DNA from: Polyangia bacterium
Lineage (GTDB): Bacteria; Myxococcota_A; Polyangia; Polyangiales; Polyangiaceae
DNA length: 10,300 nucleotides
Assembly: GCA_030430975.1 (NCBI GenBank)
Contig: JAUIKB010000115.1
Coordinates: forward strand, 1-10,300
Direction of reading: 5' to 3'
Shown: one piece after another, positions 1 to 6,973 of the stretch
Numbering within the stretch: position 1 is the stretch's first letter
Layout: every line of letters begins with the position of its first letter
Program-made: the position numbers and the translations under genes
Notes under the pieces: model-generated
The model's input: only the letters and a program-made list of their open reading frames with translations
What the model was told of the DNA's origin: nothing
The model's database searches: none

Positions 1-1
1 C

Positions 2-463
2 GTCGGCCCCGAACTGAAAGTGGGCGATGCTGCCCCTACGGACTTCGTCCTGACGAGTACCACCATGGCGCCGGTGTCCGGCGGCGACCTAGCTGGCAAG
101 CCACGCATCGTGTGCAGCGTTCCGTCGCTGGACACGCCGGTCTGCGACGTCGAGATGCAGCGCTTCAACAAGGAAGCCGAAGCACTGGGCACCGTCACCG
201 TGTACGCGATCTCAGTCGACACGCCGTTCGCCCTCAAGCGCTGGTGCGGAGCGACTAGCAGTGACAAGATCGAAACGCTGAGCGACTTCAAAGACCGCTC
301 ATTCGGCAAAGCGTTCGGCGTCTTCGCCCCCGCACTCGGTATGGACGTGCGCGCGGTGTTCGTCATCGGCGCCGACGACGTGGTTCGACACGTCGAGTAC
401 GTAGCCGAGATCGCTCAGGAACCAAACTACGACGCGGCGCTGACCGCCGCCCGCGCCCTGTAG
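2..463 (+). CDS. tpx: Thiol peroxidase Tpx, 5'-truncated by window edge
   Basis: This is the C-terminal part of a Tpx-type atypical 2-Cys peroxiredoxin, which reduces hydrogen peroxide and alkyl hydroperoxides with electrons from thioredoxin. The family motif PSLDTPVC places the peroxidatic cysteine at codon 143-145. The resolving cysteine lies in KRWCGA at codon 245-247. The C-terminal IAQEPNYDAAL matches the end of the family. The frame is open to base 2 and reads PELKVGDAAPTDF before the core, which is the usual family lead-in, so the GTG at position 20 is an internal valine and the true start lies upstream. Only about 20 N-terminal residues should be missing. An extra cysteine lies ten residues before the peroxidatic one. 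The pentapeptide-repeat gene follows after 9 bases, suggesting co-transcription. The family call is firm. Confidence 0.95.
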   Translation, partial: VGPELKVGDAAPTDFVLTSTTMAPVSGGDLAGKPRIVCSVPSLDTPVCDVEMQRFNKEAEALGTVTVYAISVDTPFALKRWCGATSSDKIETLSDFKDRSFGKAFGVFAPALGMDVRAVFVIGADDVVRHVEYVAEIAQEPNYDAALTAARAL

Positions 464-472
464 TCGCGGGCA

Positions 473-1174
473 ATGGGCAAAAGCGACAAGAAAAAGAAGA
501 AAGACAAGGATAAGCGCGGCACCGACAAACCGCGCGTCGTTGAGTCTGAAGACTGGACCGGCATCCGCTTCCGCGACGTCACGCTCGACTCCGCACGACT
601 CGACAACGTCTCTGCACGCGGTTGGGTCGCTAAGGACGTGGACTGGACGGATCTTCGGCTCGACGATGCCGCGATGCCCGGTGCCGCCTTCGGCGACGTC
701 GACCTCTCGAAGCTTAAGCTGGCCGATTGCAGCCTCGCAGACGCTGTCTTCAAAGACGTCGACGCCAGCAATATCAAGATCTCCGATGCGAACTTCTCGG
801 GATGTGAACTGGCGGATGTCGATTTATCGCGAGCCTCGATCGGCAACGTCTTCGCCGCACAGATCAAGCTACGGGACGCGGATCTCAGCCGGCTTGACGC
901 TGGCGATATCAAGCTCACGTCGGCCGTGATCGATGACTGCGAGGCCCCCGACCTCAAGCTTCAGAACGCCAATCTGGCGGGCGCTTCGCTGAACGATGTC
1001 GCTCTGACCGGCGCGACGCTCAGCGACGTCGACCTGACGGACGCGAAGCTCACCAACGTCAACCTGCAGAACGTGACGATCGACGACGCCAACATCGAAG
1101 GGCTAACCATCAACGGCCACGTGATAGCCGACCTGCTCGCCGACCGTTCCGACTCGAAACCACCCAACGACTAG
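473..1174 (+). CDS. Pentapeptide-repeat protein with lysine-rich N-terminus
   Basis: The product has 233 residues. Residues 1-26 form a charged tail with five consecutive lysines at 6-10. From D27 to about residue 216 the sequence divides into 38 pentapeptides without a single insertion or deletion, for example KLADC, SLADA, NLAGA, TLSDV and DLTDA, with the small or aliphatic residue at the centre and at the last position. This predicts a right-handed quadrilateral beta-helix of about nine and a half coils. By my count the repeat block carries 34 acidic and 17 basic residues, so it is strongly acidic, while the tail is basic. The C-terminus (GLTINGHVIADLL) caps the helix. No signal peptide or membrane segment is seen, so it is probably cytoplasmic. 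Some relatives (Qnr, MfpA) mimic DNA and bind gyrase, but most have no known role and none is assigned here. Its start lies 9 bases after the tpx stop, with only a weak ribosome site. Confidence 0.9.
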   Translation: MGKSDKKKKKDKDKRGTDKPRVVESEDWTGIRFRDVTLDSARLDNVSARGWVAKDVDWTDLRLDDAAMPGAAFGDVDLSKLKLADCSLADAVFKDVDASNIKISDANFSGCELADVDLSRASIGNVFAAQIKLRDADLSRLDAGDIKLTSAVIDDCEAPDLKLQNANLAGASLNDVALTGATLSDVDLTDAKLTNVNLQNVTIDDANIEGLTINGHVIADLLADRSDSKPPND

Positions 1175-1177
1175 CGA

Positions 1178-4100
1178 TCAGACCCGCGCCTGTACCACAG
1201 CTGAACGAGACGCGGACGAGGCCAGCCGGTGCTCGGTCAGTTGGCCGTCCAGGGCAGTACGCGCGAGCTCGGCGACGCGCGCGTGGTGCGTAAAGAACAG
1301 CACCTGCGCTGACCGACTCAGTTCTGCGAGTACGCCCAGGGCTGCCGCCGCCCGTTCGTCGTCGAAATGGACCAAGATGTCGTCGAACACCAGAGGGATC
1401 GGTGCGCCGTGAACGAAGTAGCGCTCGAGGCTCGCGACCCGCAGCGCCAAGTAGAGTTGATCGCGCGCCCCGTCACTGAGCTGCTCGACGCCAACTGAGG
1501 CCTCCGCGCTCACAGCCTTGAGTATCGCCTGGTCGCTGGCGTCGAAGTCGACCTCCAGACCGGCGTAGCGCTCGAGCGTGAGGCGCCGAAAAACCGAGGA
1601 CGCCCGCTCCAGAATCGGACCCTGGTTGCGCTGTCGATACGCCTCCATCTCCCGCCGCAGCACGATGTGCGCCAGGCGCAGGCGCATGTATCGATGCACG
1701 AGGTCCGGGATCTTAGCGATACGCTCCTGCAATGCGATCGCCTGATCCGCAGCGCGCGATTCCTCAAACATGGCTAACCCACCGCGAATGCTGGCGATGC
1801 GATCACGGCCACTGGCGATTTGTTCGTCGACTTCGTGCAGCGATGCATCGAGTTCCGCCAGCGCTACGTCCAGCGAGGCGGGATCGGTCGAGTCGACTTC
1901 CCGCTCGAGCTGCGCCAAAGGCACCCCCTCGCCCACCGGCTCCAGGTGTTCCTCATTCTGCGCAAGCGCAGCCTGAAGTTGGCGCAGCTGCGCCGCGCGC
2001 TGTTCGGCTACGATCAGCTCGTCGAGGGTTTCGACGTCGGCAGCGCGCATCATGTCGGCCAGCCGCCCGCTCGCGGCCGCGTGACGCTCGTCGGCGACCG
2101 CCCGCTCGGCACGCAGCGCTTCAAGCTGTTCCGTTACCGCCTCGCGCCGACGTGCGCTCTGACGCGCGGCTCGCGACCGGTCGATCAGCTTGCGGGCGAC
2201 CTCGCCGGCAGGCCCTTCGAACGACAACCCGATCCGCGTCGATAGATCTCGGACCTGGCTCTCAAACTCCGCTGAATCGCGCAACATGCCTTCGGCACGG
2301 CGCGCGTAGCCCGCGTAGTCCTCGTGGCGTTTGAACAACTCTTGCAACTGGTCGAGCACCGCGACCGCTGCCGCCGGCGAGGCGTCCGGCTGCAGACGCA
2401 GCGGAGCGACCGCCTCAGCCCAGCGCCGATTCCATTCGGTGAGCGCCTCTGCGATCTGTTCGGCATCACGACGTCGCGCAGCCAGCTCGCGCTCGGCTGC
2501 TACGACCCGGCCTTGAAGCTCCGCGCGCTGCCGCAGGCCGTCCTCGAATACCCTCACAAGTGATGACGCTCGGTGCATCAGCGACGTCAGGTCGTCGGTG
2601 GTGCTCGCCCCGACGCCGACGTCCCCGAGCGCAACCACTAGAGCTTGGGATAGAGCGCGAGCCGCATCCGCCGCGCGCTCGACCTTCGCCTGCAGCGTCG
2701 CCCGAGCCACTTCCAACTCGCAGAGTTCATCGTAGCGCTGGCGCCACTCGAGCATCTGAGCAGGCGCCTGCGGTCTGACGCCAGCTGCTGCCCAGAGTTC
2801 TCGCCATGCGTTGTCGAACTCGATTTGGTCCGTCTGCAAGCGTTCGCGTGACTTTGCAATCTGCGAAGCGTCGGCCTCGGCGTTGCGCTGCTGCGTCCGC
2901 GCACGCTCGAGCGCCGCCACTCGGTCGCTATCCCGAAGCAAGCGATCGGCGCAATCGTCGGCGTGCTGAATCGCGAGCAGGAAGCGATCGGCGGCGGGCG
3001 CATGAGGATCGTCGGCCAAAGCGACCCGCGTGGCGTTCCAAAGCTCGTCGCGCGCCTCACGCAGACGGTTGAGTTCGTCGGGAGTCGGTACGTCCCCGGC
3101 TGCCTGAAGCTCGCGGATCTGTGCGACCGCGCCGCGCTTGGCTGTTTCGCTGAGTTCGGCGTCACGATCGAGTTCGCGGGCCCGCGTGTCCAGCTTGTCC
3201 AGCCGTTTTGAGAACCGGGCGATCTGCGCAGCGGTCGGCACGGCGTCCACCTCGGGGTTCGCATCGGGGCGCCCGAACAGAAGCCGGGTCAGCGCGGTCC
3301 GCGCTCGTTCAACCTCCACCAGCTCAGCCCGAAGTACTTGTTCCTGATTGCCTAACTGGCCCGCGCTCTGAGCACGACGAAGCGCCTCCGACAGCTCATC
3401 GAACCGCGCCGGCGTATCGATGTCCCCGAGGCGTCGCTGTTCGGTTTCCAAGTTCTCTCGCGCTTCTGCTGTGCGTGCGCCGGCTTGCTGGCGGCGTTGC
3501 TCAAGCCCGGCATGCTCAAGCGCTAGCGGCCGCACAGCCGCCATCACCGCCGTGCCGAGGCGCAGCGACGCAACCTGGTCGGGCGTCTCAGGCCAATCCA
3601 AACGGGCCAGCACCTGGGCGACTTCTGCCTGCGCCTTGTCGGCCTTGGCACGAACCTTCGGCAGATCGCTTGCGGCCGCTCTGTGCCGCCCCAGCGCCTC
3701 TTCCAGATCAGCAACGGCATCGGCATCCAAGCGGAGCGCAAGGTCATCCTCGGGCAGGACGGCGAGTTCAGCATCGAGTTGGGCGACGCGACGGTCGAGC
3801 GCCCGCAGCTCGTGAGTGGCCTCTGTCGCTTGCTCTTGAGCCGCTTCCCGCCGCCCGGCGGCATCGACCGGCAGCGCCGGCGACGACCCCAGCTCCGCGA
3901 GCTGCTGCTTGAGGTCGCGACGCTTCGCGATCAGCGTCCGCACGCGGCGCGTCCGCGCCAGCTGGAGCGAGCGCGCTTTCAGCTGCCGCGCCTCGTCTTC
4001 CAGCTTCCGCTGCTCGGCTTCGGCGTCCGCCAACGCACGGCGCTGCTGCTCCCAGGCCTGCGGCGTTGTGGACAGCTCGACGCTCTTCATCGCTTCGTTG

Positions 4101-4663
4101 ACCGAACCGATCGCCAGGTTGAGCGCTTTTTTTCGACCGCGAGGCGTATAGATCTCCGCGGCGTCTTGTTCGAGGCGCCTGAGGACGGCGTGCACCAACG
4201 CTCCGCCGGCGCCCGCGGAAAACAGGCTCTCTCCGACCGAGCCCGATCCCCTGAGTAGCTCTTGGCCTCCGCTGCGAAGCGTCTCGTGGTCGAGCCCGAA
4301 CATCCTGGCGAACTGCTCCCGGGATACGCCGCCCAGCAGCGCGCTGAGAGCCGACTCATCGGCTGGGGCGCCGTCGGCATCCAGAAGCGTCTTGGTGCGA
4401 CCTTTACGGCGCACCCATTCACGTTCGCCGCTATGCGACTGGACCACCGCGCCAACGCGAAGCTGACTTGGCTTGACCAAGTACGCGTCGGGCGTTTGCT
4501 CGGCAATTCCGAACAGAAACCCGGAGATCGCACGCAACGCCGTGCTCTTGCCCGCTTCGTTCGGGCCGTAGAACAAATGGAAGTCAGCCTCACCGTCCCC
4601 CAGTTCGTAGGACGCGTCGGCAAATTGCCCGAACGCGGTCAAATCCAGGCGCTTCAGCCGCAT
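1178..4663 (-). CDS. yhaN: YhaN-like SMC/Rad50-type DNA-repair ATPase
   Basis: The product is a 1161-residue ABC-type ATPase with the SbcC/Rad50 plan of N-terminal head, long coiled coil and C-terminal head. The start MRLKRLDLTAFGQF leads to Walker A GPNEAGKS at residues 33-40. The block FGLDHETLRSGG and ELLRG.G.VGESLFSAGAGG downstream is characteristic of YhaN. The middle is rich in Ala, Glu, Arg and Gln and reads as coiled coil. The signature LSDGARDQL is at about 1062, Walker B ending PLVFDD at about 1090-1095, D-loop residues near 1100, and the H-loop FFTHH at about 1123-1127. No CxxC zinc hook is present. I chose the ATG at 4663 because it has an AGGAG nine bases upstream and gives the standard family N-terminus. 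The 16-residue extension to 4711 is Cys-rich, unlike the family, and overlaps yhaO. It is translationally coupled to the YhaO-like nuclease and should act with it on DNA. It is longer than B. subtilis YhaN (about 960 residues). Confidence 0.92.
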   Translation of the reverse strand: MRLKRLDLTAFGQFADASYELGDGEADFHLFYGPNEAGKSTALRAISGFLFGIAEQTPDAYLVKPSQLRVGAVVQSHSGEREWVRRKGRTKTLLDADGAPADESALSALLGGVSREQFARMFGLDHETLRSGGQELLRGSGSVGESLFSAGAGGALVHAVLRRLEQDAAEIYTPRGRKKALNLAIGSVNEAMKSVELSTTPQAWEQQRRALADAEAEQRKLEDEARQLKARSLQLARTRRVRTLIAKRRDLKQQLAELGSSPALPVDAAGRREAAQEQATEATHELRALDRRVAQLDAELAVLPEDDLALRLDADAVADLEEALGRHRAAASDLPKVRAKADKAQAEVAQVLARLDWPETPDQVASLRLGTAVMAAVRPLALEHAGLEQRRQQAGARTAEARENLETEQRRLGDIDTPARFDELSEALRRAQSAGQLGNQEQVLRAELVEVERARTALTRLLFGRPDANPEVDAVPTAAQIARFSKRLDKLDTRARELDRDAELSETAKRGAVAQIRELQAAGDVPTPDELNRLREARDELWNATRVALADDPHAPAADRFLLAIQHADDCADRLLRDSDRVAALERARTQQRNAEADASQIAKSRERLQTDQIEFDNAWRELWAAAGVRPQAPAQMLEWRQRYDELCELEVARATLQAKVERAADAARALSQALVVALGDVGVGASTTDDLTSLMHRASSLVRVFEDGLRQRAELQGRVVAAERELAARRRDAEQIAEALTEWNRRWAEAVAPLRLQPDASPAAAVAVLDQLQELFKRHEDYAGYARRAEGMLRDSAEFESQVRDLSTRIGLSFEGPAGEVARKLIDRSRAARQSARRREAVTEQLEALRAERAVADERHAAASGRLADMMRAADVETLDELIVAEQRAAQLRQLQAALAQNEEHLEPVGEGVPLAQLEREVDSTDPASLDVALAELDASLHEVDEQIASGRDRIASIRGGLAMFEESRAADQAIALQERIAKIPDLVHRYMRLRLAHIVLRREMEAYRQRNQGPILERASSVFRRLTLERYAGLEVDFDASDQAILKAVSAEASVGVEQLSDGARDQLYLALRVASLERYFVHGAPIPLVFDDILVHFDDERAAAALGVLAELSRSAQVLFFTHHARVAELARTALDGQLTEHRLASSASRSAVVQARV

Positions 4664-4664
4664 G

Positions 4665-5915
4665 TCACCCGTCTCCTGACAGCAACTCCGGAACGAGCAT
4701 CTGTTCGACATCCGCGAGCGACGAACGAATGGTGTCGACCTCCGTTATGCGCAACGCGTCCGGACCGTCACGGAGCGCACGCGGCAGCTTTCGCTCGAGA
4801 TCGATGAACTCTTCGGCGAGTTCCTGCAGCGCGGCTTGATCTTCACGCAGATCACGAAGTCCCCTGACCAAGCCACCGAGCGGATCGTCGCGTTGAGCTA
4901 CCGCGTCCACGTCGACGGTCGTCGAGGTCTCGAACAGCACGCGCTCGATCCAGAGTTCACCCACGCCCAGCGCATCCGCACGCAGCTGGGCGATAAAGCG
5001 ATCCGGATCAGCGCGCAGTTCCTCGTGCGCACCCGAACGCCCCCGCAACACCACCCGCGCCGCGACCAAGCGCCCATCCGCCTCGTCGACAGCGTTTTCC
5101 AGAGCGCGCCGCGCCACGTCGATCGCAGCGTCGGCGTGATCGACCTCAGAAACGTCGACTTCAAGGCGACGCCACCGCACGACGTCGAGTTGCCTATGTT
5201 CGACCCGCTGCACACCATCGCGATCGAATTCGACGAGCGTTGCGCCCTTGGGTCCGGTCTCCCGCGCGTGGCGCCCCTGGATATTGCCCGGAAACACGAC
5301 CCACGGATCTTCGCTGAGGATCTCGCGCGTGTGCACGTGGCCGAGCGCCCAGTAGTCGTAGCCTTTCGATCGAAGCGTCTCGATCTGGCACGGCGCGTAG
5401 TTCTCGTGTCCCGCGCGACCGGTCGCGCACGTATGAAGCAGTCCGATGTTGAAGCGATCGGGAAGAGCCTGAGGATACTTGGCTGCCAAGTCGTCGGTCA
5501 CGACGCGCTGCGCGAAGCTCTGCCCGTGGACGGCCACGCCTATGTCTGCGTACTCGACGGTTTCCGGCTGCGTGTCACTCAACACGCGGACGTTGTCGGG
5601 CAACGCGAGGTTGCGCGTGATCTGGCTAGCCGCGTCATGATTGCCGCGGACGATCACGACTGGAATGTCGGCCCGCATCAGGTCGGCCATCTGCGCTGCG
5701 AAAAACAGTCCCGTGGAGTAGTCGCGCCAGTCGCCGTCGAATAGGTCGCCGGCGATCACGCACAGATCGACCTGCTCGTCCCGAGCGAAGGCGACGAGAT
5801 TCTCCAGTGCACGCCGCGTCGCCGCGCGGATGCGCTCTGCGGGCGCGCCTTCGTACCGGGACAAACCCCGCAGCGGGCTGTCCAGATGCAGGTCAGCGGC
5901 GTGCAGCAACTTCAC
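4665..5915 (-). CDS. yhaO: YhaO-like calcineurin-type DNA exonuclease
   Basis: This 416-residue metallophosphoesterase belongs to the SbcD/Mre11 superfamily and is close in length to B. subtilis YhaO. All metal-binding motifs are visible in order: DLHLD (D8, H10), GDLFD (D57), GNHD (N92, H93), a histidine in GLLHT (H161) and GHVH (H193, H195). The stretch NYAPC followed by GYDYWALGHVH is typical of YhaO rather than SbcD. The C-terminal third, about residues 235-416, is the less conserved capping and ATPase-binding part. The start is GTG at 5915, directly before KLLHAADLHLD, where the family begins; no strong ribosome site precedes it. The stop TGA is separated from the yhaN ATG by a single base, so the partners are probably made in step. 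The predicted role is Mn-dependent DNA end processing with the ATPase. Confidence 0.93.
   Translation of the reverse strand: MKLLHAADLHLDSPLRGLSRYEGAPAERIRAATRRALENLVAFARDEQVDLCVIAGDLFDGDWRDYSTGLFFAAQMADLMRADIPVVIVRGNHDAASQITRNLALPDNVRVLSDTQPETVEYADIGVAVHGQSFAQRVVTDDLAAKYPQALPDRFNIGLLHTCATGRAGHENYAPCQIETLRSKGYDYWALGHVHTREILSEDPWVVFPGNIQGRHARETGPKGATLVEFDRDGVQRVEHRQLDVVRWRRLEVDVSEVDHADAAIDVARRALENAVDEADGRLVAARVVLRGRSGAHEELRADPDRFIAQLRADALGVGELWIERVLFETSTTVDVDAVAQRDDPLGGLVRGLRDLREDQAALQELAEEFIDLERKLPRALRDGPDALRITEVDTIRSSLADVEQMLVPELLSGDG
4673..4677 (-). promoter_or_regulatory. Ribosome binding site that fixes the yhaN start
   Basis: On the minus strand AGGAG lies nine bases before the ATG at 4663, inside the last codons of yhaO. 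It selects this ATG over the in-frame start 48 bases further upstream and permits re-initiation after the yhaO stop. Confidence 0.8.
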
Positions 5916-5966
5916 ACCGTGCTGATAGCAGACCTACGGCCGGCGGGAATGACAGACTACGTCCGA

Positions 5967-6833
5967 TCAAAAGGCGCCGGAAAAACGCGCCATCGCCGGT
6001 GTCGCCAGCGCGCTCGTGGCCTCACCCGTGCGATCGCCAGTGCGCGGATGACGATACGCCAAAGCCGACGGGACCAAGAACCCAAAGAAGCCCCCTATGG
6101 CGGCTCCCATCACCACATCGGCCAGATGATGGCGATCGGCGACGAGGCGCATAGCCGCCGTGACGGTTGCCGTCGCCGTCGCCGCGAGACAGGCCCCGAC
6201 GTCGGCGCTTCGGGACCCGTAGAGTGGGAGGTTCAGATGGTGCACACACGTCAGCCCTGCTCCAGCGAACGCCGCAGCAGCGTGGCCGCTCGGAAAGGAA
6301 AACCAGCGGTTGCGGGCTCCGCACTCGCCGTCGCGGGCCGCCGCTGCGCAATCACGGGCGCCGGGACGCTGGCGGCCCACAACCCGTTTGACGACGGAGT
6401 TCGCCAGCAACGTGGCGCCGAAGCCCTGCAGATTCAGCCAGAACATCTGTCGTGCAACGTCGGGGCTGTCGCGGACGGCCCACACCAAGCCGACGTCGAT
6501 CAGCGGATACGCCAACAAGACGGCGCGCCCGACGTCGCTGATCGTCGCGGCGTCGATCGCGTCCGTTCGCAGCTGGTCTCGGACCGCTTCATCCAAAGCT
6601 ATCTCGCTGCGACGGTAAGCCAGCGGTTGCTTCCACCACGTCTGGACTGCGACGGCGCCCCCGATCAGCGACAGGCCCACGACCGCGTCCACAGGCGTCG
6701 CGCGGCGGCGATCCTCCCACGATAGCTGCGCCCCAACCGATCGCGGAACCAGCCACAGGGCCACCGACAGCCACAACGCGCCGAGCACCCGTGCCCACCG
6801 CCTGTCCTGCTGCAAGCGTCCCGTTTCCACCAT
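5967..6833 (-). CDS. PAP2-superfamily membrane/exported phosphatase
   Basis: The 288-residue product carries the three phosphatase signatures of the PAP2 (type 2 phosphatidic acid phosphatase) superfamily: K149-x6-R156-P157 (KRVVGRQRP), PSGH at 181-184, and R229-x5-H235-x3-D239. The PSGH and final histidines would form the phosphohistidine and acid/base centre. The N-terminus has arginines followed by a hydrophobic stretch (about 15-30) ending VGA, consistent with a signal peptide or a first membrane segment. Hydrophobic segments at about 48-65, 104-120, 185-200 and 240-258 fit an inner-membrane protein with a periplasm-facing active site. Likely substrates are lipid phosphates such as undecaprenyl pyrophosphate or phosphatidic acid; the sequence does not decide. 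The start is ATG 6833 (GTG 6830 or TTG 6836 are alternatives) and no clear ribosome site is visible. It is first in the minus-strand run, 51 bases before yhaO, and may share its transcript. Confidence 0.88.
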   Translation of the reverse strand: MVETGRLQQDRRWARVLGALWLSVALWLVPRSVGAQLSWEDRRRATPVDAVVGLSLIGGAVAVQTWWKQPLAYRRSEIALDEAVRDQLRTDAIDAATISDVGRAVLLAYPLIDVGLVWAVRDSPDVARQMFWLNLQGFGATLLANSVVKRVVGRQRPGARDCAAAARDGECGARNRWFSFPSGHAAAAFAGAGLTCVHHLNLPLYGSRSADVGACLAATATATVTAAMRLVADRHHLADVVMGAAIGGFFGFLVPSALAYRHPRTGDRTGEATSALATPAMARFSGAF

Positions 6834-6973
6834 CAAAAAGCGCGGTACGCCCGGAGAGTTTGAATCGAGGTTGCGAACCCGTACGCCACGACGCTACCCT
6901 AAACCGATGAGGGCGGGTCGCCCACCGATCTTAATGCGCGAAGCTGCACAACAGCGCGCCCATTGGAGGATAC
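6834..6973. promoter_or_regulatory. Divergent intergenic region between phosphatase and lipoprotein genes
   Basis: These 140 bases must hold the promoters for both divergent genes. A weak plus-strand sigma70-like pair is TTGCGA (6871-6876) and TACCCT (6895-6900), spaced 18 bases; the match is poor. A perfect short inverted repeat GGGCG-ggt-CGCCC lies at 6911-6923 and could be an operator or a leader hairpin. No good box was found for the minus direction. Confidence 0.4.
6965..6970 (+). promoter_or_regulatory. Strong ribosome binding site of the lipoprotein gene
   Basis: GGAGGA lies three bases before the ATG at 6974 (GGAGG is four bases away). It is the best Shine-Dalgarno match in the window apart from yhaN and supports this start, which also gives a proper lipoprotein signal peptide. 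Confidence 0.75.

Noticed and set aside
3208..3912. Long open frame on the plus strand inside yhaN
   Set aside because: It is Arg/Pro/Ala-rich, shows no domain motif, and lies opposite a well-supported ATPase gene; it is a shadow of GC-rich codons.
4664..4711. Upstream in-frame extension of yhaN by 16 residues
   Set aside because: It overlaps yhaO, is Cys-rich unlike the family, and the ATG at 4663 has a good ribosome site and gives the standard N-terminus.
4836..5744. 302-codon open frame on the plus strand opposite yhaO
   Set aside because: It is the complement of the metallophosphoesterase frame, with no recognisable motif.
5886..6725. 279-codon open frame on the plus strand opposite the PAP2 gene
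   Set aside because: The minus strand carries all three PAP2 signatures; this frame is Arg/Gly-rich noise.
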